From: Trueperaceae bacterium
GTDB taxonomy: Bacteria; Deinococcota; Deinococci; Deinococcales; Trueperaceae
NCBI GenBank assembly: GCA_036381595.1
Contig: DASVCN010000012.1
Span: forward strand, 1-64,000
DNA: 64,000 nt
Reading direction: 5' to 3'
A model generated the notes under the pieces. The model searched no databases. It was not told where the DNA came from and saw nothing but the letters and a program-made list of their open reading frames with translations. Positions 8,882-17,119 of this stretch are shown one piece after another; the first letter of the stretch is position 1; every line of letters starts with the position of its first letter. A program made the position numbers and the translations under genes.

Positions 8882-10777
8882 CTAACCCCGCTCGGCGAGG
8901 CGCTCGCCCAACGCCTCCTGCGTCTCCTCCCAGCTCGCCATCGCCTCGATCAGCTCCTCCTCGAGTTCCTGGTGACGGCGGCCCGCCTCGGCGATCTCGC
9001 CGGCTGACAGCGAGTCCGGTCTGGCGAGCGTCTCGTCCAACTCGGCGATCCGCTCCTCGAGTCCGGTCACCCGTCGCTCCAACTCCTCCAGCTTGCGCTC
9101 GAGCTTCCAGCGCGACGGCCCGGGCGTCCGGCCGCTGCTGCGGGTATGCTCCGCCTCTTCGGTGACCGCACGGGGCTGCCGCCGTTCATCCCGCTTGCGG
9201 AGGTAGAACTCCAGGTCCCCCTCGTACTGCTCGAAGCTGCCGTCGGCGAGTTCCCAGATGAGGTTTGCCGTCTGCGAAACGAAGCGCCTGTCGTGGGAGA
9301 CGAGCAGCACGGTGCCTTCGAACTGGACGAGTGCGGCCTCCAGCGCTTCGATCATCTCGACGTCGAGGTGATTGGTGGGTTCGTCGAGGACGAGCAGGTT
9401 GCAGTTCGCGAGGGTGAGCTTGAGCAGGGCGAGGCGCGCCCGCTCGCCTCCCGAAAGGTCGGCGATCCGCTTGTACTGGGCATCGAAGGGGAACAGGAAG
9501 TTGCCGAGCAGGTTGTGGGCTTCGGTATCGCCCACGAGCCGGATCATCTCTTCGATCAACGTCTTCTGCGGGTCGACCCCCGCCAGCTCCTGGTCGTAGT
9601 AGCCGACCCGCACCCTCGAACCGAAAACGACCCGGCCGCGGGGATCGTCGCTGGGCTCTTCCCCCAGCAGGATCCTCAGGAAGGTGGTCTTCCCCGCCCC
9701 GTTCGGTCCCAGCAGGGCAATGCGTTCCCCCTTGCGCACCGTGACGTCGACGTCCTCGAACAGGTCCTTGCCGAAGCTCTTGCTCAGGTGCGACGCCTGC
9801 AGGACGATCTCGCCCGAGAGACCGGCGTCGAAACGGAAGCGTGTCGTGCGCTCGCCGGGAGGCGCGTCCTCCAGCATCCCCGACTCGAACCGCTCGACAC
9901 GCTTCTCCATCGCTTTGGCCCTACGGTGCAGCTTCTCGTTCTGTCCAGCCCACTGCTTCATCTGCCGGGCCGCGCTCTCGAGCCGTTCCAGTTCGCGGCG
10001 TTCGTTCGCCCGGGTGGCGGCTTCGATCCGCTCCTGCTCGGCCCTGGCCGCCCGGTAGCTGCTGGGGTTGCCGTCGTGCGTGCGCAACACGCCCAGAGAT
10101 ATCTCCGCGGTCGCCGAACAGGCCCCATCGAGGAAGGCCCGGTCGTGCGAGACGATGAGCGCGGCACCTGGATAGCGCGAGAGGTAGCCTTCGAGCCAGC
10201 CGCGCATCTCCATGTCGAGGTGGTTGGTTGGCTCGTCGAGGAGGAGCACATCGGGCTGGGTCATCAGCAGCCGAGCGAGGCCCAGCCGCGTCTTCTCTCC
10301 GCCCGAGAGGACGTGTGCCTCGTCGCCCTCGCGGCCCCGGAAGCCGAGGGCGTGCAGCACCATGTCGCGCCGCGCCCTCCTTTCGTAGCCGCCGCGTCGC
10401 TCGAAGCGCTCGTGCAGGGTTTCCCAGCGGCCGTAGGTCTCGGGATCGTCGAGGCCGAGCTTCTCGAGCTGCTGGAGCTGCGCCTCGAGCGCATCGAGGC
10501 CTGCGAAGGAGGCTTCACACAACTCGAGGACGCTCTGCCCCGGCTCCCCACCCGGGTCCTGTTCGAGCATGCCCAGCCCCACCTGTGGCCGTACGTACAC
10601 CTGACCGCCGTCGGCCTGCTCGAGGCCCGCGAGGAGCCGTAGGATCGTCGACTTGCCTGATCCGTTCCGTCCGATGAGGGCGGTCCGCGCCAGCGGCCGC
10701 AGTTCGAGGGTCGCGTTCTCGAGGACCGTCTGCCCGCCGTAATACTTGTCGACGGACTGGAGCGCGGCGAGAACCAT
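8882..10777 (-). CDS. ABC-F family ATPase (Uup/EttA-like)
   Basis: A 631-residue soluble protein with two ABC ATPase domains and no membrane segments. The first has Walker A GRNGSGKST, signature LSGGEKTRLGLA and Walker B VLLLDEPTNHLDMEM; the second has GPNGAGKTT, LSGGERARLALL and LLVLDEPTNHLDVEM. A charged linker (about residues 240-310) with KQWAGQNEKLHRRAKAMEKRV joins them, as in ribosome-associated ABC-F factors. A C-terminal coiled coil (about 540-631, many Glu/Arg/Leu) resembles that of Uup. These proteins act on the ribosome, easing translation stalls or giving antibiotic protection. Which subtype this is cannot be resolved here. It is monocistronic. Confidence 0.92.
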   Translation of the reverse strand: MVLAALQSVDKYYGGQTVLENATLELRPLARTALIGRNGSGKSTILRLLAGLEQADGGQVYVRPQVGLGMLEQDPGGEPGQSVLELCEASFAGLDALEAQLQQLEKLGLDDPETYGRWETLHERFERRGGYERRARRDMVLHALGFRGREGDEAHVLSGGEKTRLGLARLLMTQPDVLLLDEPTNHLDMEMRGWLEGYLSRYPGAALIVSHDRAFLDGACSATAEISLGVLRTHDGNPSSYRAARAEQERIEAATRANERRELERLESAARQMKQWAGQNEKLHRRAKAMEKRVERFESGMLEDAPPGERTTRFRFDAGLSGEIVLQASHLSKSFGKDLFEDVDVTVRKGERIALLGPNGAGKTTFLRILLGEEPSDDPRGRVVFGSRVRVGYYDQELAGVDPQKTLIEEMIRLVGDTEAHNLLGNFLFPFDAQYKRIADLSGGERARLALLKLTLANCNLLVLDEPTNHLDVEMIEALEAALVQFEGTVLLVSHDRRFVSQTANLIWELADGSFEQYEGDLEFYLRKRDERRQPRAVTEEAEHTRSSGRTPGPSRWKLERKLEELERRVTGLEERIAELDETLARPDSLSAGEIAEAGRRHQELEEELIEAMASWEETQEALGERLAERG

Positions 10778-10862
10778 AACCCCGACAGTCTACGTGGCGG
10801 CCGCACCATGATGCGCGCGGCGTGGACCCGGCGGCCTTCCCTCCTCAGCGGACCCTGGATGC

Positions 10863-10896
10863 GAAAGGGCCCCCCGGCGCCGCGGCGAGCCCTTTC
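10863..10896. terminator. Inverted repeat after the ugpC-type gene, possible terminator
   Basis: The arms GAAAGGGC (10863-10870) and GCCCTTTC (10889-10896) enclose a GC-rich loop in the gap between the ABC-F gene start and the stop of the downstream-reading sugar ATPase gene. No clear U-run follows on either strand, so termination is a guess. Confidence 0.4.
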
Positions 10897-10913
10897 CGGT
10901 GTGAGCGCATCCC

Positions 10914-12011
10914 TCAGATGTAGCGGATGTTCTCCTCGGTCTCGAGATCGAAGGCGTGGAGTCCATCGGGCTTGGCCAGCAGCGTAACCTTGTCGCCGGT
11001 ACGCACGTTGGCGTGGGCGTCCACCCGGGCCACGATGTTCTGATCGCCGCCGACGCTGGCGATGATGTGCGTCTCGGCACCCAGCGGCTCGACCACTTCT
11101 ATGACCGCCTCGATGGCGTTGTCGGCCTCGGGAATCGTGGTGTAACCCTTGAGGCCGAGGTTCTCCGGCCGGACGCCCAGGTAGACCTTCTTGCCGTTGT
11201 ACGCCTGGAGCTTCTGGGCGAGTTCGGCGTCGGGCCGCACGTCGAACTGAGCCGACTTGATCTTGCCGTCCTGGACGGTGCCGACCATGAAGTTCATGGC
11301 GGGGGAGCCGATGAAGCCGGCGACGAACCGGTTGACCGGCTTGTCGTAGAGGTTGATGGGGCTGTCGACCTGCTGGATGAGGCCGTCCTTCATGACCACG
11401 ATGCGGGTACCCATCGTCATCGCCTCGACCTGGTCGTGGGTCACGTAGACGGTGGTGACGCCCAGGCGGCGGTGGAGCTTGGAGATGGAGGCGCGCATCT
11501 CGACACGCAGTTTGGCGTCGAGGTTCGAGAGCGGCTCGTCCATCAGGAAGACCTCGGGCTCACGGACGATGGCGCGGCCGAGCGCGACGCGCTGTCGCTG
11601 ACCGCCCGAGAGCTCGCGGGGCCGGCGGTCGAGCAGGTGCTCGATCTGCAGGATGCCGGCTGCCTCCTGGACCCGGCGTTCGATCTCGGCCTTCGGAGTC
11701 TTGCGCAGGCGTAGTCCGAACGACATGTTCTGGTGCACATTCATGTGCGGATAGAGGGCGTAGTTCTGGAAGACCATGGCGATGTCGCGGTCCTTGGGCG
11801 GAACGTCGTTGACGACCCGGTCGCCGATCTTCAGGGTTCCCTCGGTGATCTCCTCGAGACCGGCGATCATCCGCAGGGTCGTGGTCTTGCCGCAACCTGA
11901 GGGCCCGACGAAGACCATGAACTCCTCGTCCTTGATCGTCAGGTTGAAATCCTGCACCGCGGTGACGGATCCGAACCGCTTGTAGACGTGATCTAGCACA
12001 ACCTCAGCCAC
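10914..12011 (-). CDS. ugpC: Sugar ABC importer ATPase, UgpC/MsmK/MalK type
   Basis: A 365-residue ATPase of carbohydrate importers (CUT1 family). The Walker A GPSGCGKTT is near residue 37, the signature LSGGQRQRVALGRAI and Walker B VFLMDEPLSNLDAKLR follow, with VTHDQVEAMTMGTRIVVM after. A C-terminal regulatory TOBE-type domain (about residues 240-365) has LGVRPENLGL. No permease or binding-protein genes are adjacent. This fits the shared 'multitask' ATPases of this family, which serve several transporters encoded elsewhere. Translation starts at a GTG with a good GGAGG eight bases upstream. The gene symbol is by family resemblance. Confidence 0.93.
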   Translation of the reverse strand: MAEVVLDHVYKRFGSVTAVQDFNLTIKDEEFMVFVGPSGCGKTTTLRMIAGLEEITEGTLKIGDRVVNDVPPKDRDIAMVFQNYALYPHMNVHQNMSFGLRLRKTPKAEIERRVQEAAGILQIEHLLDRRPRELSGGQRQRVALGRAIVREPEVFLMDEPLSNLDAKLRVEMRASISKLHRRLGVTTVYVTHDQVEAMTMGTRIVVMKDGLIQQVDSPINLYDKPVNRFVAGFIGSPAMNFMVGTVQDGKIKSAQFDVRPDAELAQKLQAYNGKKVYLGVRPENLGLKGYTTIPEADNAIEAVIEVVEPLGAETHIIASVGGDQNIVARVDAHANVRTGDKVTLLAKPDGLHAFDLETEENIRYI

Positions 12012-12073
12012 TGTTTCCTCCTCGGACGTTTTTTCGGCTGGCGCGAGCTTACCACGCCCCTGTTCCCCTCCCC

Positions 12074-12103
12074 TTGAGAGTTGACCTATTTGCGGACTAT
12101 ATT
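12074..12103 (+). promoter_or_regulatory. Promoter of the Phd-type antitoxin gene
   Basis: TTGAGA (12074-12079) and TATATT (12098-12103) are spaced by 18 bases, and the box ends 23 bases before the antitoxin start. A GGAC/GGTCC near-palindrome overlaps the -10 box (12094-12109), a plausible site for autorepression by the antitoxin. Confidence 0.65.
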
Positions 12104-12126
12104 CGGTCCTACGAGCGGAGGTGCCC

Positions 12127-12393
12127 GTGAAGTTATCCGGTCGGATCCAACCGATCAGCTACCTCAAAGCGCATGCGGCCGAGATATTGCGCGAACTGGC
12201 GCAGACCGGTGAGCCGCTGATAATCACCCAGAACGGTGAGGCGCGCGCCGTCCTCCAGGACATCGCCAGCTTCGAGCAGACGCAGGAGACGCTGGCCCTC
12301 CTCAAGATATTGGCGCTGGGCAACCGGCAGATCGCGGAGGAGAAGCTTCAGGACGCCGGAGACGCGTTGGAGAGCCTGCGGGAGTCGGCGTGA
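12127..12393 (+). CDS. Type II antitoxin, Phd/YefM family
   Basis: An 88-residue protein with the typical family N-terminus ISYLKAHAAEIL, then PLIITQNGEARAVLQD, the core of the DNA-binding dimer fold. The C-terminal third is helical and would wrap the toxin. The GTG at 12127 is preferred because GGAGGT (12117-12122) ends four bases before it; the GTG at 12121 overlaps that ribosome-binding site. The RelE/ParE-type toxin gene follows after 19 bases. Together they form a self-contained module next to a truncated gene. The antitoxin probably represses its own promoter through the near-palindrome upstream. Confidence 0.9.
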   Translation: MKLSGRIQPISYLKAHAAEILRELAQTGEPLIITQNGEARAVLQDIASFEQTQETLALLKILALGNRQIAEEKLQDAGDALESLRESA

Positions 12394-12412
12394 CGGCGGC
12401 GCTGGGGGACAG

Positions 12413-12739
12413 ATGATGGAACTCCCCGTGCTGCTTACCGACGACGCCGCCCGCGACCTCGACGAGATCTACGCCCGCGTGAAGCTGCAACGCTCCTGGC
12501 AGGGGGCCGAGGAGGCGCTGGACGAGCTGTCCGCCGCATTCGCCGAAGCCGCTGCCGGACCGCTCGAACGTCACCCACCGGAACTGTTGGCGCTCGGGAT
12601 CCGCGACTACCTGGAGGCGGGCAGCGGCGAGTTCCGCGTCATCTACCGCGCCGAAGCGCGCGCTGTCTACGTGCTGCTGATTGTCGACGGGCGCCGCGAC
12701 CTGAGGTCGCTGTTGGAGCGAAGGCTGTTGGAGGCGTAG
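12413..12739 (+). CDS. Type II toxin, RelE/ParE superfamily
   Basis: A 108-residue protein with the ParE/RelE fold pattern: an N-terminal LTDDAARDLDEIYARV helix, FRVIYRAEARAVYVLLIVDGRRD as the central beta-strands, and the closing LLERRLLEA. The start was set at ATG 12413 (ATG ATG) with GGGGGAC just upstream. A longer open frame overlaps the antitoxin and is rejected. Members cut mRNA on the ribosome (RelE) or poison gyrase (ParE). The sequence alone does not tell which, and the catalytic residues of RelE are not clearly matched. Confidence 0.85.
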   Translation: MMELPVLLTDDAARDLDEIYARVKLQRSWQGAEEALDELSAAFAEAAAGPLERHPPELLALGIRDYLEAGSGEFRVIYRAEARAVYVLLIVDGRRDLRSLLERRLLEA

Positions 12740-12792
12740 CGGCTGAAGGCGGGGGCTCAGCCAGCGATCGGTGCATCCGCCGTTCGAACTCG

Positions 12793-12967
12793 CTATGGTT
12801 CCTTCGGTCGGTGCCGAGAGGCCGACTATGCAGCGTATGGTGGTGGTCTTCCCCGCCCCGTTCGGGCCGAGTATGGCGAGAACCTCGCGGGCTTCCGCCG
12901 TGAGACTGAGTCGCTCTACCCCTGTGGTCCGGCCGTACCGCTTGGTGAGTTCGAGGATCTGGAGCAT
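12793..12967 (-). pseudogene. Truncated ABC transporter ATPase gene (N-terminal fragment)
   Basis: The first 58 codons encode a normal ABC ATPase N-terminus: MLQILELTKRYGRTTGVERL, then Walker A LGPNGAGKTTT and IRCIVGLSAPTEGTI. After this the frame turns into unrelated low-complexity residues that are antisense to the toxin gene. The signature and Walker B segments are absent, so the gene is a decayed remnant. The loss of homology lies about 55 bases from the end of the toxin gene, so the toxin-antitoxin module may have replaced the rest. The intact start suggests a fairly recent event. Confidence 0.8.
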
Positions 12968-13066
12968 GAAGTGTGGACCGTGCTGACCTCGTTTTATCCG
13001 GTCTCGGCGATTACCGCGGCGTAATTGTTCGCGTCCGCTTGCCTGCAGTCGGCATCGTTTACATAG

Positions 13067-13516
13067 TCACTCGGTGGCGATCTCCTCGATCTGTATTACG
13101 TCGATGCCCAGGTTCGGCTGGGATACTCGCCGGTCATTGGTTATGAAGAAATCTGCACCGGCATGCTTGGCGCACTCGAGGTGCAACGCGTCGACGAGGG
13201 AGAGTGAGCTTCTCGAACGAAGGCGTGCTGCCTCAGTGATCATCTCACGTGACACGCTCCTGAGTAGCAGGTTCGGAAATCGAGGGATCTCTTCGAGGTA
13301 GCGGCTTACGACGTCATCGCGACCTAGCTTCAATGGTCTCACGATCAACTCGCCAAGTACCAGATCGGACGCTACAGCAGTTACGAGCGACCGTTCTACG
13401 CGAGCGAAAAGGTCAATAGCTACGCGACCGAATTTCGGATGACTCTCAAGCGCGTAAATAAAGATCGCCGTGTCGATTCCGACTCGACGACCATGGAGCA
13501 CGTTTAGTCCCTCCAC
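13067..13516 (-). CDS. vapC: PIN-domain toxin, VapC-type ribonuclease
   Basis: A 149-residue PIN-domain protein. The acidic metal-binding residues are in GIDTAIFIYALE (Asp near 15), the Glu in DLVLGELIV, LVDALHLECAKHAGADFF and ITNDRRVS. These are the four expected in an active endoribonuclease. The start is a GTG 13 bases inside the end of the VapB-type gene, giving an overlap that suggests translational coupling. It is a typical VapBC arrangement, with antitoxin upstream. A target such as initiator tRNA is known for some relatives but cannot be inferred here. Confidence 0.88.
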   Translation of the reverse strand: MEGLNVLHGRRVGIDTAIFIYALESHPKFGRVAIDLFARVERSLVTAVASDLVLGELIVRPLKLGRDDVVSRYLEEIPRFPNLLLRSVSREMITEAARLRSRSSLSLVDALHLECAKHAGADFFITNDRRVSQPNLGIDVIQIEEIATE

Positions 13517-13737
13517 GTCGTTCGCTCACCGCGAACGTAGTCGAGCACGTCGACCTCCTGCCACACGTCTTCGTCCTGACCAAAAAGGCGACTGGTCGCC
13601 GACTCCTGTCGCCGCATTACGACCGTGTCGCCAACAACCGTTACCTCGAGGCGGTCACCTGGAGAAAGCCGTAAGGCCCTACGGGCATCCTTCGGCACCA
13701 CAACCTGATAGCGCTCACCCAGCTTTACGCTTGTCAT
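13504..13737 (-). CDS. vapB: Antitoxin, AbrB/MazE-type DNA-binding (VapB)
   Basis: A 77-residue protein starting MTSVKLGERYQVVVPKDARRALRLSPGDRLEVTV in the genome frame, the swapped-hairpin AbrB fold of VapB/MazE antitoxins. The C-terminal part is acidic and aromatic (EDVWQEVDVLDYV) and would bind the VapC partner. The start at ATG 13737 is chosen over one seven codons upstream because the fold begins here. A TACGAT box six bases before it implies a leaderless transcript. The 8-bp direct repeats across the start suggest autoregulation. Confidence 0.85.
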   Translation of the reverse strand: MTSVKLGERYQVVVPKDARRALRLSPGDRLEVTVVGDTVVMRRQESATSRLFGQDEDVWQEVDVLDYVRGERTTWRD

Positions 13738-13760
13738 ACGCTGATCGTAGCATGTCATAC
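13732..13760 (-). promoter_or_regulatory. VapB promoter/operator with GTATGACA direct repeats
   Basis: GTATGACA occurs twice (13732-13739 and 13753-13760 on the minus strand), 21 bases apart, about two helical turns. The first copy contains the vapB start codon. A -10-like TACGAT (13744-13749) lies between them, followed six bases later by the ATG. This fits a leaderless, self-repressed toxin-antitoxin promoter. Confidence 0.45.
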
Positions 13761-13800
13761 GACGTGTGAACCCAGGGTGGCAACCGCTCGAACGAAAAGG

Positions 13801-13826
13801 AGCAGGGCCGGTTTCCCGACCCTGCT
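13801..13826 (-). terminator. Terminator of ssrA
   Basis: The stem AGCAGGG-C-CGG (13801-13811) pairs with CCG-A-CCCTGCT (13816-13826) around a short loop. On the minus strand it begins five bases after the tmRNA 3' end and is followed by CCTTTTCG. Confidence 0.8.
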
Positions 13827-13830
13827 CGTC

Positions 13831-14190
13831 TGGTGGAGGCGGCGGGAGTCGAACCCGCGTCCGGAACTCCCTCAGACCGGCGTCTACGCGTGTAGTCCTC
13901 GATCGATTGTCGGCGCGGGGAAGGCTCGAGGACGAGCGATCACCCCACGCTTACGCGCCTTTGGGTTTCGCCGCAGCCCAGCGCTAGAAGCTGGCGGCTA
14001 GCTCGTTTCAGGTCATCTGATCCGGCGAGCCACGAGCGGGGCTTCCGGGAGATGTCTGCTGCGGTTACGCAGCGAGAGCGTAGTTATTCTGGTTGCCAGT
14101 TAATGGCGTTGCAGCTTGTTGACGCGGCCAGCTGCGCCCGCGACGCGCAACCTGATCCTCGGCGAACCCCGTCGAAACCGTGTCGCCCCC
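13831..14190 (-). ncRNA. ssrA: tmRNA
   Basis: Rescues stalled ribosomes by trans-translation. On the minus strand the 5' end GGGGGCGACACGGTTTCGACG pairs with the 3' end, giving an alanyl acceptor stem with the G3-U70 pair; the T arm GGGTTCGACTCCC and encoded CCA follow. By alignment to Thermus tmRNA the tag frame starts at GGC and reads GNQNNYALAA before TAA, so the full tag is A-GNQNNYALAA. The length is about 360 nucleotides. A terminator follows, and a TAGAAT box lies about 100 bases upstream. The 5' end is inferred from the acceptor pairing. Confidence 0.95.
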
Positions 14191-14289
14191 ATGGCGACTC
14201 ATTGCCCTTGCCTTCGGGCCGTTCTAGTGGGCCGCGACCGAAGTCTCGGCTGTTCCCGGCGGAACCTACGCTATTCCGTCAGGAACAGT

Positions 14290-14295
14290 ATTCTA
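14290..14295 (-). promoter_or_regulatory. Possible -10 box for ssrA
   Basis: TAGAAT on the minus strand lies about 100 bases before the mature tmRNA 5' end. The -35 region (TTCAGC, 18 bases upstream) is weak. A 5' precursor would have to be trimmed. Confidence 0.35.
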
Positions 14296-14374
14296 GCACG
14301 TCTGCCCACCGTCGCTGAAGCCTGCCCGACACCGTTCCCGGGCATACCGGCCGCGCCTCTGTCATCATTGGCCC

Positions 14375-15892
14375 ATGAGCAGTGCAGTCCGCATGAGCGA
14401 CATCGTCAAGCGCTTCCCGTTGGTGTTGGCGAACGACCATGTAGATTTCGAGGTCGAGTGGGGCGAAGTGCACGCCCTCATCGGGGAGAACGGCGCGGGC
14501 AAGAGCACCCTGATGAAGATCCTCTACGGCCTGCAGCCTGCCGACGAAGGTGAGATCTACATCGACGGCGAGCGCGTCCACTTCCACTCTGCCCGTGATG
14601 CGATAGCCAAGGGGATCGGCATGGTGCACCAGCACTTCATGCTCGTCGAGCGGCTGTCGGTCACCGAGAACCTCGTGTTGGGCGCCGAACCACGTTCCGG
14701 AGTGGCGCTCGATTACCGGCGGGCGTCGGCGAAGGCGCGTGAGCTGATCGACCGATTCGGCTTCGGCATAGATCCCAACAGCGTCATAAGCGACCTTCCG
14801 GTGGGGAGGCAGCAGCAGGTCGAGATCCTCAAGACCCTCTACCGTGACGCGAAGATACTGATCATGGACGAACCGACGGCCGTGCTCACGCCTCAGGAGA
14901 CACGGCGTCTCTTCGAGTTCCTGCGCGAGTTCGCATCCGCAGGGAACGCGGTGATCTTCATCTCCCACAAGCTCGACGAGGTGATGGAGATCTGCGACCG
15001 CATGAGCGTGATGCGAGACGGCCGGATGATAGGCACGGTGAAGCGCGCCGAAACCGATCAGCGACGCCTCGCCAACATGATGGTGGGCCGAGAGGTGATC
15101 CTCCATGTCGACAAGGGGCCGGCCCACCCGAACGAGGTGAGGCTGGCGGTCAACGGCCTGCAGGTGCGCGGCGATACGAGCGAAAAGCCCGTGGTCGACG
15201 GCGTGAGCATGGAGGTTCGCGGGGGCGAGATATTGGGCGTTGCCGGCATCGAGGGGAACGGCCAGTCCGAACTCGTCGAGGCGATCGCGGGGTTGCGGGA
15301 GGCCATCGCAGGCACCATCGTGATGGACGGTAGAGATGTGACCGGGATCGACGCCCGGGGCCGCCGGCAGCTGGGCCTCTCCCACGTACCCGAAGACCGC
15401 AACGAACGCGGACTCGTGGCCACCTACACCTCTGCTATGAACACCGTGCTCGGAGACGTCCACCGGCCCCCCTACTCGGGACCGTTCGGGCTGTTGGACA
15501 ACGAGCGGATCGAGCGGCACGCAGAGGAACTCGTCGAGCAGTACGACGTGAGGCCACGATCGACATCGGTGCTGGCGGCCGCCTACTCGGGCGGTAATGC
15601 GCAGAAACTCATCGTAGCCCGCGAGTTGGAGCGCGACCCGCGGATCCTGGTTCTGGCGCAGCCTACCCGTGGCGTAGACATCGGCGCCATCGAGTTCATC
15701 CACGGGCAGATCATCCAAGCGCGTGATCGGGGCCTGGCGGTGCTGCTGGTCTCGGCCGACCTGAACGAGATCATGAGCCTATCCGACCGCATCGTGGTGA
15801 TGTTCGAGGGCAAGATCATGGGTGAGCTGAGCCAGGACGAAGCGAACGCCGAGACGCTCGGGCTGCTGATGGCGGGGTCGAAGGCGGCCTGA
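14375..15892 (+). CDS. Double-domain ABC importer ATPase, BMP/nucleoside or simple-sugar type
   Basis: A 505-residue ATPase made of two fused ABC domains, as in RbsA- and YufO/NupO-like importers of nucleosides or simple sugars. The first domain has GENGAGKST, the [22 protein letters not shown] block typical of the nucleoside (BMP) branch, [13 protein letters not shown] and [14 protein letters not shown]. The second domain has [31 protein letters not shown] as its signature, and [14 protein letters not shown]. No permease or BMP lipoprotein gene is adjacent: ssrA lies upstream and a convergent gene lies downstream. Its partners must be encoded elsewhere or have been lost. Confidence 0.88.
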   Translation: MSSAVRMSDIVKRFPLVLANDHVDFEVEWGEVHALIGENGAGKSTLMKILYGLQPADEGEIYIDGERVHFHSARDAIAKGIGMVHQHFMLVERLSVTENLVLGAEPRSGVALDYRRASAKARELIDRFGFGIDPNSVISDLPVGRQQQVEILKTLYRDAKILIMDEPTAVLTPQETRRLFEFLREFASAGNAVIFISHKLDEVMEICDRMSVMRDGRMIGTVKRAETDQRRLANMMVGREVILHVDKGPAHPNEVRLAVNGLQVRGDTSEKPVVDGVSMEVRGGEILGVAGIEGNGQSELVEAIAGLREAIAGTIVMDGRDVTGIDARGRRQLGLSHVPEDRNERGLVATYTSAMNTVLGDVHRPPYSGPFGLLDNERIERHAEELVEQYDVRPRSTSVLAAAYSGGNAQKLIVARELERDPRILVLAQPTRGVDIGAIEFIHGQIIQARDRGLAVLLVSADLNEIMSLSDRIVVMFEGKIMGELSQDEANAETLGLLMAGSKAA

Positions 15893-15922
15893 CCCGTTCC
15901 GGGCAGGGTCGGCGGTAGCCGG

Positions 15923-17119
15923 CTAGAGCTCGTTGAGGAAACGCCTCAGTCGGGCTGCGACCTGTGGGAACTCGATCAGGAAGGCATCGTGCCCGTGCGG
16001 TGAGTTGATCCTCGCGTACCTGGCGTTCGGCAACTCTTCGACCAGTCGCCGCTGCTCAGGTTCGGGGTAGAGCACATCGCTGCTGATCCCCATCACCAGG
16101 GCCGGTATGTCGATCCGCTTCAGCACATCCGAGAGGTGGCCGCGACCGTCGCTGAGGTCGAAGTCGTCCATCGCCAACGTGAGGTGGATATAGGTGTTGG
16201 CGTCGAACCGCTGCACCAGCTTCACTCCCTGGTAGGAGAGGTAGGAGGCGATCTCGAAGCTCTTGCTAAGCGCCTGCAGCCCGTTCGGCGCCGCTGCGCC
16301 ATCGCCGCTGGCGCGCTCCCGACCGAACTTGGATTCGAGCGAGTCGAAGGAGCGGTAGGAGAGCATTGCGATGGCCCGAGCGAGTCCCAACCCCGTCTCG
16401 GGCTGCTCGAAGAGCGGGTAGTGGCCGTTCTGCCATGAGGGATCGGCCATTATCGCCCGACGGGCGACCTCGTTCAGCCCGATAGCCCAGGCGGAGTGGC
16501 GGGCTCCGACAGCGATCGGCACGATAGATCGGACCATCTCGGGGAAGCAGGCCGCCCACTCCAGCACCTGCATGCCGCCCATCGATCCGCCGACCACCGC
16601 AGCGAGCCTTGTGACGCCAAGGCGATCGAGTAGCATCTTCTGGGCCCGAACCATGTCCCTGATCGTGTAGCGGGGGAAGTCTATGCCGTAGGGGCGGCCC
16701 GTTCCCGGGTCGATGGAGGCGGGCCCGGTCGTCCCGTAACAGCCGCCCAGCACGTTCGAGCAGACGACGTAGAAGCGGTTGGTGTCGATCGCCTTGCCGG
16801 GACCGATGAGCGGATCCCACCAGCCGGGCACCTCCTCGCGTTCGTGGACGCCGGCAGCGTGAGCGGAGCCGGTGAGCGCGTGGCAGATCAGAACGACGTT
16901 GTCTCCCTTGGCGTTCAGCTCACCGTAGGTCTCGTAAGCCAGAGCTACGTGGCTCAGCGTACTGCCCAGCTCGAGCGGCAGAGGCTCGTTCGGTGTCGCG
17001 ATGTCCACTACCCCTGTCTCGATCGGGCCGGCGCTGCCGGGGTGAGTGCCAGAGCTGCGCGCCAGGAGCGCGGCATGGTCACCCCAGGTTTCGTGGACGA
17101 GCGTTCGGGCCGAGGTCAT
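15923..17119 (-). CDS. metX: Homoserine O-acetyltransferase
   Basis: Makes O-acetylhomoserine from homoserine and acetyl-CoA, the substrate of the sulfhydrylases encoded just upstream. The 398 residues have the alpha/beta-hydrolase layout: nucleophile elbow GGSMGGM with Ser near 179, [17 protein letters not shown], and the late catalytic Asp and His in [10 protein letters not shown] and SPHGHDAFL. The start MTSARTL was chosen because its ATG overlaps the stop of the upstream gene by four bases; a longer frame would run deep into that gene. It is the last gene of the SAM-controlled methionine operon. MetX enzymes can use succinyl-CoA instead, which was not tested. Confidence 0.93.
   Translation of the reverse strand: MTSARTLVHETWGDHAALLARSSGTHPGSAGPIETGVVDIATPNEPLPLELGSTLSHVALAYETYGELNAKGDNVVLICHALTGSAHAAGVHEREEVPGWWDPLIGPGKAIDTNRFYVVCSNVLGGCYGTTGPASIDPGTGRPYGIDFPRYTIRDMVRAQKMLLDRLGVTRLAAVVGGSMGGMQVLEWAACFPEMVRSIVPIAVGARHSAWAIGLNEVARRAIMADPSWQNGHYPLFEQPETGLGLARAIAMLSYRSFDSLESKFGRERASGDGAAAPNGLQALSKSFEIASYLSYQGVKLVQRFDANTYIHLTLAMDDFDLSDGRGHLSDVLKRIDIPALVMGISSDVLYPEPEQRRLVEELPNARYARINSPHGHDAFLIEFPQVAARLRRFLNEL

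Noticed and set aside
10790-11080. Short minus-strand ORF between the ABC-F and sugar ATPase genes
   Set aside because: It overlaps the ugpC end in another frame and contains no family features.
12236-12412. Extended N-terminus for the RelE/ParE-type toxin
   Set aside because: The extra 59 residues overlap the antitoxin gene in another frame and look like a shadow; the ATG at 12413 has a good ribosome site.
14279-15718. 479-residue minus-strand ORF antisense to the BMP-type ATPase gene
   Set aside because: It has no recognisable domains, and the plus strand encodes all ABC motifs. It is a shadow of a GC-rich gene.
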